A stretch of DNA of 64,000 nt from Paramacrobiotus metropolitanus (taxonomy: Eukaryota; Tardigrada; Eutardigrada; Parachela; Macrobiotidae), in assembly GCF_019649055.1 (NCBI RefSeq), contig NW_026570304.1:310001-374000 (forward strand). The letters run 5' to 3'. The translations under genes and the position numbers were made by a program. The notes beneath the pieces were generated by a model. It saw only the letters and a list, made by a program, of their open reading frames with translations. It was not told the DNA's origin and did not search any database. Position 1 is the stretch's first letter. Every line of letters starts with the position of its first letter. Positions 34,460-45,317 of the stretch are shown here, in pieces.

Positions 34460-37371
34460 CCAGCCATGCACTAGTAAGTTCCTTTGTACTTTACCCCTCA
34501 ATCATTGTGCTACCTCCTATCCATTCTTTTATGGCTGCTGCTCCTACATCGAATCTGCATTACAAGAAAGATGGCACGTTGGATTTGCGGTTTAAAACAT
34601 CCAGGACTGCACGGGGAGCCCAACAAGGTCCGCCAATGCCATCGGGTTCCTCCGCTGCGCCAGTCTTCCTTTCCCAATTGCAGACGCACCCGCCTATGCC
34701 TTCACGTCTTCCGAAGAATGCTCGGTTTGTCTGCGCACAAGCCTTTGGCTACGCCTTAAGAAAGTGCTGTTCGCAGAATGTGTTTGAGTCATGGAGAGAG
34801 CTCCTCCTGTTCCCTAAGAAAGCATTCGTCCTACCTGCTACACGCCAGCTGCGAAAAGAATCCCTTACGACAGTGATTAAGCGCAACGCTAGCAGCTTAT
34901 CTGCTACCACCCCCTCATGGCTCAACAGCAAAGACGAGGCAGTAGAAGCACATCACAGTTCGACGCGGAAAGAATGCGGAGACAAGTAGCTAATGCTTTT
35001 CAGTGTGGAAATACAAAAGGGGCTATTCGGGCTGTCATCTCCCAAGACTCTGTAGCGCCACTAAACCAAGCCACCATTACTGCCCTACAAGAAAAGCACC
35101 CTCCTCGACCAGCAGCAGCTCAGCTACCTTTACCGCCCCATGCAGAAACCCCTTTTCAGGTTTCGCCCAAAGAAGTAATGAACAGCGTTTACAGTTTCCC
35201 GGCAGGTTCAGCAGGAGGATACTCTGATCTGCGTCCCCAACATGTGAAGGATATGCTAGGCAGACGGGATGATGTGGAGAGTGATCTCTGCAGTACACTG
35301 ATGCAGTTTATGGACTTGATTCTAAGCGGCGGTGTCCCTGATGACGTTTGTCCTTATTTTTACGGAGCGAAACTGATCGCACTCAGTAAGCCTGACGGTG
35401 GTATTCGTCCTATCGCAGTTGGGGACACATTGCCTCGGATGGCATCAAAAATTGTGGCGGCGAGATGTCAGGATGAAATTGGCCGTTTACTGAAACCTAT
35501 TCAGCTCGGTTTTGGAACGAAAGGAGGAGCCGAAGCAATCGTACACGCGACCAGCCGCTTTTTGCAGTTTAATCACGGCGGGGTGCGGATACTGGTCAAA
35601 CTTGATTTCCGCAATGTCTTTAATATGATCGGCAGAGATGTAGTATTACGCGCAGTAAGCAAGTACATCCCTGCATACTTTAACTACTTTATGAAGTCAT
35701 ATGGAGAATGGTCACAATTACTATGCGGAGATGAATTATTGATATCACAGTGGGGAGTGCAGCAAGGAGATCCAGTTGGTCCACCGGCTTTTTATCTCGC
35801 AGTTTTGGAGCTCCTGAGAAAGCTGAAAAGCATTTTGAAAGCTGCTTACCTGGATGATGTCACGTTAGGAGGCATTGAAGAACAAATCATAGAAGATATC
35901 GAAACGGTTATTCAAGAAGGTGCTGAGCTGGGACTGGTTTTGAATTTTTCGAAATGCGAAGTCTTTATTTTTGGTGGTGACGAGAACAAAAGATCGCAAG
36001 CAAAAGAAAATCTGCTTCGCAAGTGGCCGCAACTCATCATTCTTGAACAGGACAATTTGTCAGTTTTAGGAGCAGCTTTGAACGAAGTTTCGGTGCCCGT
36101 TTTTTTTGAAGACCAAAATCCAAGATTTGAAAGTTATGGTGGAACGTTTACAGTTTATGCCATCACATCACGCACTTTATTTGTTGAGAAATTGTTTCGC
36201 GATTCCGAAGTTAATTTACCTGCTACGTACAAGTCCATGTTACGAATGTCCGGACATGTTACGAAGTTTTGATGAAATCCTACGTGGCGCAGTGCAAAGG
36301 ATTACCAACGCAGACATATCTGATATTTTATGGCTACAGATGAATTTGCCATTTCGACGGGCGGGTCTCGGAATTCGAAGCGCAGATATGCTAGCTCTTC
36401 CCGCTTTCATAGCGTCGGCATATTCTGTGCAAACCTTGGCTTCCGGGATTTTTCCAGCCTATGATGATGGTTTTATTGATGCTGTAGTTCAGAAGTGGGT
36501 TGATCGCTACGCGTGCACGCAACTGGACGAATTGGCTTGTAAGCATCAGTCGGCATGGGATAAACCTGGTATCAAACAGATGTATTCTTTTGCGCGTTTA
36601 CATTCATACAGTGATAATGTGAAGCGAGCAGTTTTCCTGGCTGCATCTGAGCCGGAATCTGGCGCATGGTTAAACGCCTTACCCGTCCCATCACTTGGTA
36701 ATTTTCTCAATGATGAGCAGCTGCGAATAGCTGTTGGCCTCCGATTTGGCATGGACATTGTTCGGGAGCATCAGTGTGTGAGCTGCGGAACCAGAGTGCA
36801 GCCAAATGGACATCATGGTCTTTCTTGCTTGTACAGTAAAGGTCGATGGAGTCGGCATTGTGAAATGAACAGGATTGTGGAAAAATCGTTCTCAGCAGCG
36901 GGTGTTCCGTGCCAATTGGAACCTCCGGGAATGTGCGGACAGAACGGCAAACGTCCGGATGGTGTTACTCTAGTTCCTGTGCGGGACGGCCGTATGGTGT
37001 GGGATGCTCCGTGCTCCTGTACGGTTGCGTCTTCTTATGTTGACCGTTCTGCAAGGCAGGCAGGTTCAGCGGCACGAGTTGCTGAATCTCATAAACGGAA
37101 CCACTACCGCTTCTTACAGCCGCCGTATTCCTTTTATCCTGTTGTATGCGAAACCTTTGGGGTGCAGAGCGAGTCGACGAAGGAACTTTTTAAGTTTTTA
37201 GGTTGTAGAATTTTTCAAAAAACGGGTGAAGCGCGTTCGAGTTCGTTTTTGAAACAGCGCTTCAGCATTGCCGTTGTTCGTGGTAATGCGGCGGCAGTTT
37301 CGGGCACTTTGCCGCGTGTTAAACAGTTCAATAACGCTAATGATGGTATTGAATGTTTTGGTAGTACCTAA
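34460..37371 (+). pseudogene. Non-LTR retrotransposon, RT plus restriction-like endonuclease
   Basis: A single polyprotein broken by frameshifts. The N-terminal part (about 34520-34960) includes PTSNLHYKKDGTLDLRFKTS and ALRKCCSQNVFESWRELLLF. The reverse transcriptase (about 34980-36100) has PKEVMNSVYSFPAGSAGGYS, KPDGGIRPIAVGD, VKLDFRNVFN, QWGVQQGDPVGPPAF and the catalytic box AYLDDVTLGG. The C-terminal part (36106-37371) has a CCHC knuckle (CVSCGTRVQPNGHHGLSC) and a PD-(D/E)XK-like nuclease (GKRPDGVTL, MVWDAPCSC, ESHKRNHYRF). That order fits REL-endonuclease non-LTR elements (R2/CRE/NeSL group), many of which are site-specific. The frame slips between about 34920 and 34980, and at a T8 run 36100-36107. 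The 3' UTR has AATAAAG at about 37419 and an A-rich end before AACGTT. A 5'-truncated relative lies at 51.6-51.96 kb. Confidence 0.85.
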
Positions 37372-37474
37372 TTTTGTAGCAGTAGTGTCTGGTTAATACT
37401 GTCATAATTATGAATCGAAATAAAGAAGAAAAATTAACAACGTTTTATTGTCGGTTATACTATATTTTTGATTG

Positions 37475-38354
37475 GTCTTTTTCCTTTCACTAATGGCTCA
37501 CGGGAACGTAATCCGGGGCATCTGTCGGTCGGTGCTTCCCAATTTTTCCCTGGCACACTGGTGCTTTGGCCTGCAGTCGGATCCGCTGCATCTCAGCATG
37601 TTCACCTTCGTCACAACTTTTTGATATGTACTCTGGGTTTAATGGTGCTGGATTTCGCCTTCGATGTTTACCATATGTGGATAAAAAATCCTTACCGTAA
37701 TTACTTCGAGTGGCGCATCGTGATGTCGCTCATTGCGATCCTGCCGCCGGTGGTGTCGTTTATTCGCTTCCTCTGTCGCAGTGCGCTGGTCGGCGCCCCG
37801 AATATCAAACTGAACTGGTCACGCGTAACCGACCGCCTCATTACTAATGCGGACATCACGCTGGTAGCTTCGGAAAGTGGCTTCAGTGAGCATCTTGATC
37901 CGGAATATGGTCTGGAGCATTATTTCCCGCAATGGCTAAAGAAGGGCTACGTAAAACGATTTTGTGAAATTTACCCTTTAAGTATTCTCTGTAGGTATGG
38001 ACCCTCGTATTAGATATCAGATCATTGCCATAGTGGTATTGCTTCGGTACAGCAACCGCAATAAGCGCCGAAAATGGGTGCATTTCGTTCTGCAGGTCAC
38101 TTGCCTTTATGAAATATTTCAAATTCCACCGTGAGAATCCTGAGAAATTCCGTGATACGTATATGTACAAGCGCGATCCGACTTTCCAGCTACTCTTCCT
38201 ACAGAAAGCCCAGCTGGATGAAATCAAATCTGAATCGGCTCCGCAACTAGTCATCCAATATTTATTGACCGCCTTAGCCTGGGCCTCGCAGGGAACCGCG
38301 CCGCCGTTCTGGAAATGGATCGCCATCTTCTTTGCCTTCTTTTCCATCGCTTAG
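37475..38354 (+). pseudogene. XK-related (XKR) membrane protein, partial
   Basis: XKR proteins are multi-pass membrane proteins; several act as phospholipid scramblases. Exon 1 (to 37994) has two helices (FLICTLGLMVLDFAFDVYHM and WRIVMSLIAILPPVVSFIRF) and a loop ending YPLSILC. Donor TGTAG|GTATGG joins acceptor TCTGCAG|GTCACT in frame, giving SLAFMKYFKFHRENPEKF. Exon 2 (38096-38354) has the family signature SESAPQLVIQYLLTAL and a helix WKWIAIFFAFFSIA. It then meets TAG at 38352-38354 where XKR proteins usually have Trp, so TGG to TAG is likely; the frame stays open beyond it (YFPVVNHLP). The gene starts right after the retrotransposon 3' end, and a helix like XKR helix 1 lies before it at about 34280, so the retroelement may have split the gene. 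Confidence 0.55.
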
Positions 38355-39150
38355 TACTTTCCGGTGGTCAACCATCTCCCGGGTATGTGTTCGGCCACTA
38401 ACCGGCTTCTGGCGGAGAACGACTACATCGAATGGAAAGAACTGACGGAACTCCTGAAACCCAACGTGTGCTTGCAACTATGCCTATGTCCAGCGTGATG
38501 CGGATCTACGGAAGTCTTATGCCCGGGATGTCGCAAAGCATGTTGGTTTTGGTGTTTTGGGGCCGCTCTGAAGCTGTGCGCCCTAACGTTTGTGACCTTT
38601 TTTCCTGTTTGTTTGAGTCATGCTCTTCCTCCTGGATGTGTGTTTGTTGTTCCAATATGGATGTTTAGTATGGTATCGAAGATGCCCGAAATAATAAACT
38701 CCAGCTTGTACCTGCCTTCCGTTTCGTCTGTAGCGTTATTTGCAACAGTAGCAGAAGTTTAGACAATTCGTTAGGTTAAGACCGAGCCACGTAAATGCAA
38801 GTGGTCGTTGGCGCCACCGAACCCGGACACGGGAGCTCATTGGCGGAATGCGAGCCTTTTGCAATAGTATGCAGTGATCATAAAATTTATCGCAGAAGCT
38901 TTTGACATTAAAAAAGGCAGAAAAGTTTTTGTAGAACGACAAAACAGCTGGAGAGGTGAGATGAGTACGACAGCAGATGTACGGTCAGTATTGAGCGCGT
39001 ATTTCTGTATCACAAGAAATGGCTTGCATCTCAGTGCACAATCGATTCACCCGATCGCTTGCAAAGCCAAGGTGAAGTAGTCGAATTGAACTAAGTTCGC
39101 TGAATTTTTACAGTGGTTGCACCGTGATTGCAACAAGCTGGCCACTGCCT
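38355..39150. other. Downstream of the XKR fragment
   Basis: The first 150 bp may hold another XKR exon (after donor-like GGTATGT, reading LLAENDYIEWKELTELLKP). AATAAA lies at about 38692. Nothing else is supported. Confidence 0.35.
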
Positions 39151-39960
39151 TTACTCGGCCGTTTCTTTCATATTTACAAGCGGTGGTCTTCCGAATAGCA
39201 ACGATTGTTGAATTGTTGCATTGTGGTCAGTGTGTGCGTTAACTGAACCCGACGGCAGGACGCAACGTCGTTTCTTCATTTTACTCATTCGCCAACCATG
39301 AGGAGAGCTCTGCCCACTCGTTGGCATCGACTCAACCGATCGGTCATTATCCAGGTGTAATTCTTTGGTGCGGGATAAGAACGTTCTCATCCTTTGCAGC
39401 ATATCCGGGTCCCCTCTGTCGGGAACGAGAGCCGTAATAATCCCTGCCGCTGAGGCATCATGTCTGTCGACTTCCGCCAAGAGTTTTTGCATTGATTCGT
39501 CCCCGTTAAGATAATTGCGGGCGTCTTGCACAGAAATCTGTTGCAGCACACAGTGGTCGCATGCGGAATGCTTTCGCCGAAAGAATTTGGCGATCTGCCA
39601 GCATGTTTGCTGTAGGCCATTGTTGAAGATACCACGACTATAAGCTGATCCCTTGAACAACAGTTGATCGGGTAGATTATAATCCAGCAGTTCGTAAAGC
39701 GTTGTTAAAAATTTCAGCATATCTGCTGGCAGCGATAATTCAAAGATTTCCGGGACGTGCCGTTCAGTTGCGCCGGGTGACTTCTGCCATTGCATAGTAA
39801 ACAAGTTCGTGCCGGTTTTGGTTATTTGAATATTGGCCTGATTAACGGAACGATCTACTGAGGAACTCGGTGCGCATGTACGAAAATTTTTTATTCTAGT
39901 TAAATGACCAGGGCACAACAGGAAATCCTTCTCGTCTTGAGTACCCTGGACCTCCGCCAA
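39151..39960 (-). CDS. Unrecognised 269-residue intact ORF
   Basis: A single unbroken minus-strand frame from ATG at 39960 to the stop at 39151. It is longer than expected by chance in this composition. Visible parts: a polar N-terminus with LLCPGHLTRIKNFRTCAPSS, a central helical region (ELSLPADMLKFLTTLYELLD), a Cys/His cluster in KFFRRKHSACDHCVLQQ that might bind a metal, and a basic region MSKMKKRRCVLPSG near the C-terminus. No family was recognised. It lies 3' of the DIRS-like element on the same strand but outside its expected limits. It could be a transposon accessory protein, a decayed host exon or a small gene. Confidence 0.45.
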   Translation of the reverse strand: MAEVQGTQDEKDFLLCPGHLTRIKNFRTCAPSSSVDRSVNQANIQITKTGTNLFTMQWQKSPGATERHVPEIFELSLPADMLKFLTTLYELLDYNLPDQLLFKGSAYSRGIFNNGLQQTCWQIAKFFRRKHSACDHCVLQQISVQDARNYLNGDESMQKLLAEVDRHDASAAGIITALVPDRGDPDMLQRMRTFLSRTKELHLDNDRSVESMPTSGQSSPHGWRMSKMKKRRCVLPSGSVNAHTDHNATIQQSLLFGRPPLVNMKETAE

Positions 39961-40449
39961 TTGCTGTAAAATGCGATGAACTATACCATCAACGTTTGTC
40001 TACTCGTTTGGAGCAGCATTGAATGGGGCGATCTAGGGGATTCTATTTTCTGCCTTTTGAGATGGCGTCGTAGTAAGGCCCGGTGTTATACCGGGACAAC
40101 AGGCTCCTGTGGGTGAAGTCGGGGAGGGCGGTCCGGCTTCTGCTTGATAGTGGATTACATTTCTTGCGCCGGACTTCCATTCCCAATACAGCCAACAGGG
40201 TCGATAATGCAGATAGCGTTGCCGCAGTTCTGTAGACGATCAGATTGCTTTAGATTAAAACTGTTGGTTAGAGCAGAATACATTTCACTACCAGAATTAT
40301 TTTGGAATCCACACAGTGAACATTTTACAACAGTGGGAGGTTACCCCCATTGCACTAGTAATTATTACAAGAGTTATAACAACAGTACTGAGCTAAATAC
40401 TGTGTAGAAACTTGAAATGTGCTGGTGACATTTCTAATTTTATCACGTT

Positions 40450-40822
40450 TCACTGCTGACCTGAGCACGTTTTGCATTTCTCGACATGTGACCACTTCTC
40501 AATATCTTTCCAGCAGAAATTCATAGCGAAATGACACGCTGGTAAGGCTAGCAGCGATATGAAATCAGCTGCTGCCAGGATGTGGAACAACAGTGAACCA
40601 TGTTTTTCCGCCTGCACCCACACTACATCGGCATCGGCCACCATAGAATTCAGTTCCGAACGCCACCATGTACACTACGAACGAGCACAACTGCAGCAGG
40701 GTGGCCATCCACATACCCACCCGCGTCATCGTGCTGGCAATAGGCACCACGAGAAAATACCCGGCCACGTACAGCCATTCCGCAACGAAAGCCACTAGAT
40801 TCTTTTCGCATCCTTTCGCACG
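40450..40822 (-). pseudogene. Multi-pass membrane-protein fragment, one frameshift
   Basis: After acceptor-like CTCCAG the minus strand reads KNLVAFVAEWLYVAGYFLVV, then STMTRVGMWMATLLQLCSFV (two helices) to AFGTEF. A shift near 40650 leads to ADVVWVQAEKHGSLLFHILA, ISLLALPACHFAMNFCW and a Cys-containing tail (EKCKTCSGQQ, stop). At least three helices make a tetraspan-like protein likely. The family is not recognised. It abuts the truncated recombinase of the DIRS-like element at about 40823-40848. Confidence 0.42.
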
Positions 40823-40839
40823 ATCCACTGGAGTCTCCG

Positions 40840-43302
40840 CTTTGCAACCGTACTTTTGATTCTGCCGGAATCACTGAGTGGGTTCTGACGTGATCTTTTA
40901 AGGCCTTCATAGGACACAATCCTGGATCTTGGTTCGCGCTTATAGGAATAGTGATGGTTTTCCCAATGTGACGCTCAGTTTTTAAAACTGGAACAGTTAC
41001 GTATATTAAACCGCCTGCACACCTTATGTCAGACAAACGCAAAAAAAAACGGATTTGACGACCTTTGAGCAGGGGGGAACAAATTCGAACTTCTCAGCAA
41101 GGAATAGAAGGTGAACAAGCATGCCAACCAGAAGGCGCTACGCATATCTGTAGCTACTGAATTAAGGTGCTGCCGAATGGCGCGAATATGTGTCAAAGTG
41201 ATGGGTGACTTCCTGTTCGGCACTTCTTCACTTATACGACGAACACCATCAATTGCCTGCCTGACTGCGAAATGATTTAAGTCCGGCGCATGAAAGTTAT
41301 GGAAATGATGCAAGCTGGAAAGACTTGCCACGTAATTCTGAATGAACGAAAATTCTAATTCGAATGACAATTCTGCAATAAACAGGCAGATTGTATTTAC
41401 GCTGGCTGGAATCGCCCTCAGCTTATATTTTCTGCAGAAATTCAAAAAACGGTTCCATTGGCAATTTCGTGTCCGTAACATACTTGTCGCAAGCGACTTA
41501 TATCGTAGTGTCCTCAACACTTTTTGCAGACCTTCCGTTCGGATACCTGGAAAGGCAGCATTCTGTAATTTTCAACTCACTCTGTCGCTTTTCGAGCACA
41601 CTTTCCAGCAAGTGTACATACTGGTCTCCTGGCAAACGACTCAGGGCATCGGCGATGTGATTATCTTCGCCCGGAACATGTACGGCGCGCACTTTAATAT
41701 TGAATTTGATTGCAGTAAAAAACAGTAACTTTAGCCACTTCAATGCATGCAGGTTTTTCGTCGTGCAACGATTAAAAATTGACACCGTAGTGCTATTATC
41801 GCTTCAATGCATACTTCCGCTCCGCAAAAGTCTGGAGACCAAATCAGAACAGGTAGACATGCAGAAATTAGTTCGAGGTAATTTATATTTTCTAATAGTG
41901 AAACGTCAACATTCGGGGAGGGAGCCACGTTATACAGTGTTTTAAGGTTATCTGAAAAGTCACATGAATTCCAAGTTCCGGACAGCCATGTACTTCCGAA
42001 ATATCCCCCAAACCCTGACAACGACGCGTCAGTCCGAATGAAAATTTTTGGTCTTCTATACCCAAAGCGATATACAGCAATACCGTTTAAATGTGGAGCA
42101 ATTGTCTTCCACCATAATAGTTCATGCTTGATTAGAATTATGAGTCGGGTTCGATGACTTACGTCTACCAGTGAGTTCATCACGTCAATAAACAGGCGCG
42201 AAAACATTCTTGCGCCATGCACAGCCCAAGCAGCAAAACACAAGTGGCCTACTAGCTGTTGTAATTGCCTCTTTGGACATTTTTCCTTTGAAAGCAAATT
42301 TTCACAAATTTGAACAATTGATAGTAATTTATCTTCCGGAAGCCTAACTTTCATACCTACAGAATCTATAATCAACCCTAGAAACTGTATGCTTTGACAT
42401 GGACCCATTACTTTGTCCCTACTGACAAGAAATCCTAGTCGTCCAATCAGATCAATTAAGAAATGCTGTGCTTCCAAACATTTTACGTAACTATTACCAA
42501 TAACGAGAAAATCATCGAGATACGAAATAATCATGTACCCCTTCCGCCTCATTATTCTCACTATGGCATTAGAAATGCGGTTGAAAATGGAAGGCGCGCA
42601 CGCCAGTCCGAAACACAAAAAATTATCAACAAAATATTCTTCTTTTTCGTTAAACTGCCATCGGAAACCTTGCAGCTGCCGGTGAGGTGGATACACCGGC
42701 AAGATGCGATATGCGGCCTTCAGGTCAACCACTGAATAAAAGCATCCTGCGCACGACAACTGCAGGGCATCGTCAATCGTTTGAAACGAAAACTGCTCTG
42801 GTGACCTGTAAGAATTTAAAGAATTGTCAGCTGGTCTGCTACAATCTGTTATTGGCCGAAAATTGTCAGACCCTTTCTTTGGAACTGCACCAATCGACTG
42901 CATCCGTTTCGGCTTCGCAGTTTGTTTAGAAATTTTTCCCCCAGCAAGTTCTTCTAGGAAAAGGTTATCTAATTGTTGTTTAGCACATCCTGTTATTGCG
43001 ATTTGTCTTCGATTTGTCTTCGCCTGACTGACCTTTACAATATGCGAAAGTATGCGGTCTAGGTAAACATCTCGCCGGTTTTTGTGCCGAAAAATCTGGC
43101 ATAATATCCTGCTCAACTGACTCACCTCGGGAAAGCGGGCGGAAGGGGGCGCGGTTGAAATCCGGTGAAGGACTTGGTGGATATCCCGTACGTCCAGTTG
43201 GTGCTCCTGGCGCCCGGTGAAATCTAAGCGGCTCCGGTCGAATGCTGCTGGTCGTTCCTGGATCTCCACGACGCATGAGGCATCATCTTCAGGAAGGGTC
43301 AC
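40840..43302 (-). mobile_element. DIRS-like retroelement (RT-RNase H and tyrosine recombinase), truncated
   Basis: The RT (43302 to about 42250) has GAVPKKGSDNFRPITDCSRP, YSVVDLKAAYRILPV, FLCFGLACAPSIFNRISNAI and the catalytic box ISYLDDFLVIG. RNase H follows with TDASLSGFGGYF and LELISACLPVL. A frame slip near 41795 leads to TTKNLHALKWLK and the last Asp motif NHIADALSRLPG. The recombinase (41520 to about 40850) has an N-terminal core-binding part (WNRFLNFCRKY), the box I Arg (FTFYSLLRSSNLFP) and KTERHIGKTITIPI, but ends before the HxxR and Tyr boxes, so it cannot recombine. The frame slips again at an A9 run, 41041-41049 on the plus strand. No gag frame or terminal repeats were found. RT linked to a tyrosine recombinase defines the DIRS/Ngaro group. 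Confidence 0.85.
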
Positions 43303-43979
43303 ATTTCGACGGTGGGGCTTATCAGCTAATTTCTTCTCATCCGCTTTTCCAAATAAGTGGGCGCGCCCGATTCTACACGGTAAAAAACTATACGTGCAGG
43401 AGATGTCCAGTGGTGTGCGATGTGTGTCAAAATGCCGGCTTTAGCACTGTTTGTTTTTTGAGCCGCTCACAGGCCGTGGTAAGCAGGTGCTGCACAGGTG
43501 CCGTGCAGGCCCGTGCTGAATATGCTGAGTGCATACACTCTGTACTTTTCATTGATCCCCATTTTTTTATTCTTCATTCCCTTATTATGAAATATTCAAA
43601 ATTATTAGTATCACTGACGATATCGTCTTGTTACCATTCTTTGTGTCACTTATTATTCTATCGAAATCTGATGTTTCGGCCAAACAGAAGATCTGTCCAA
43701 AGCCTCATAGCCAAACCAGAGGATGTTTATTTTGTTGGTTGCGTGGCACTGTGGCACTGTGGCAGTACTTGTTTCAGACTTCAGAGTCAGTGCACCCGCC
43801 ATGGTTTTTGCAACTGAATTCAGTCAAGTGTGGCTGCTGCTTTGCTGTAGAGTGAATGCATATTTTTATCTTTGAAGTTTGCACTCTTGGTTCCACCTTT
43901 TTGTTATTCTCATCCCGTTTTAGGAATAAAACTTTTCGTTTTCAGTTTTCTGTGATAATTTAATTGCGATATCGCAGAC
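43303..43979. other. Upstream of the DIRS-like element
   Basis: The minus-strand RT frame remains open for about 60 bp beyond 43302 without a recognisable motif. A gag ORF expected here is absent. Plus-strand open frames of 75-191 codons in this stretch have no motif and I treat them as chance. Confidence 0.4.
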
Positions 43980-44596
43980 ATGGCTATCAGGCGATGGACT
44001 GCTTCTGAACGTCAAGAAAATCTAAATAAGCCAGTTTGTCACTATCGGCTCTTGTCGTCCTGTGCGAATCGACGAAGACGTTCGCTTGTTGAAGGCCGTT
44101 CGGAAAACTTTAGTTTAGTCTGCTGTCTCCGCTACAACCATCCCTTCATGCCAGAGAACCCTCTTACAACGCGCAGTTCGACGATAATCGTCTGTATCCG
44201 GCCAGCTCTTTGGTAATCACAGAAGACGAAAGAAGCGATGAAGTTGCCGTAACCCAGCCTGCCATGCAGAAGGTAAACGAGTAAAATAGATTTCTTCTCT
44301 TCCTGTAGTGGTTATAGATTGTAGGCGTTGTATTACAGGGAAATCTGCGATATCGCATGTTTTAGTTGAGTTTGCTATTTTTGCTAATTGCATTATATTA
44401 ATTTTGCATTCGAGTTCGCGTTAAGGTTTATTTATTAGGCTGTATCCGGATGAAAGAGTAAAGCAGATGCCAAGAAAAACGATAAAAAAAATCTGAGCGA
44501 CAAATGGCCGCACTCTATAAGCCCTGCGGAGCCCGCAACAGGAGAATCCGATCCTTGACGATATCGTCCCTACCACAGATGACGCAGAGCTACTCT
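43980..44596 (+). CDS. Candidate split gene for a charged, disordered protein
   Basis: An ATG at 43980 opens MAIRRWTASERQENLN. Further on, one frame reads VRIDEDVRLLKAVRK. A second piece (about 44120-44274) reads QFDDNRLYPASSLVITEDER then SDEVAVTQPAMQK before donor AAG|GTAAAC. A third (about 44458-44596) reads KADAKKNDKKNLSDKWPHSI then SPAEPATGESD, shifts by one base, reads LDDIVPTTDDAELL, and ends near AAA|GTAAGT. Composition is strongly charged. At least two frame changes are needed, so it may be decayed or wrongly joined. The KKP array at 44.95 kb lies 350 bp downstream and would read Lys-Lys-Pro on the same strand. No family was recognised. Confidence 0.3.
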
Positions 44597-44710
44597 AAAG
44601 TAAGTTTACGAATAAGAATTAAACATTAGTTTCAGAGCTTGTGTACCTTAAAAAGTCATATCAGCCTTTGAAAAAATAAAAGCAGAATTGCTGAATAAAA
44701 AAATATACTA

Positions 44711-45317
44711 GTATTATACCGGGCGCGACCTATTGACCTAGTTTTTTAAGTTTATACGTGATTTTTACTCCTGAATCTAAAAATGTTGGTCCCGAGTGAG
44801 GAAAACAAAAACTTTTCGAGATATCGATGTAGAAGCTGAATGTGGCCAAACCCAGAAATTCCTCGTTCCTGCATCGTTAAAACACAAACATACAGGGATA
44901 TACCAAAAATTGCGTACAGTGATATTAGAAACTCTTGAAAACAGCACCATAAACCTAAGAAACCTGAGAAACCTGAGAAACCTAAGAAACCTAAGAAACC
45001 TAAGAAACCTAAGAAACCTAAGAAACCTAAGAAACCTAAGCAACCTAAGAAACCTAAGAAACCTAAATCAAAGCTGGTGCGGTCTGGCTAACCACTGCTC
45101 GAACGACAGTTACTGGCTGGTACACCAAAAGCATGGACAGACTTGCTTGAGTGCACTGCCAGTGCATAACAATGCATGTTTTGCATTTTCCGAAAACTAT
45201 TTTTTCAAGAGCTGTTTTGGGTTTTCCTCACTCAAAACGCATACAAATATAGTTAAAAAACATTTCTGTGCGTGTTTCAAGCAAAAACAATAGAATCGGC
45301 TGCGCCCGGTAAAATAC
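44711..45317. mobile_element. Possible 0.6-kb element bounded by short inverted repeats
   Basis: ACCGGGCGCGACC (44718-44730) and GGCTGCGCCCGGT (45298-45310) are inverted copies with one mismatch, and each is flanked outside by an A/T-rich word (ATTAT, AAAATA). The AAGAAACCT array lies between them. This size and structure fit a MITE. No target-site duplication is certain. Confidence 0.35.
44956..45068 (+). repeat. 9-bp repeat (AAGAAACCT)n, Lys-Lys-Pro array 1
   Basis: About 12-13 near-perfect units. In one plus frame it reads KPKKPEKPEKPKKPKKP.. and ends KSKLVRSG with a stop; in another it reads Asn-Leu-Arg. The minus strand reads Leu-Arg-Phe. Confidence 0.93.

Noticed and set aside
36546-36758. 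Minus-strand ORF within the retrotransposon
   Set aside because: It overlaps the conserved C-terminal domain on the plus strand and has no features of its own.
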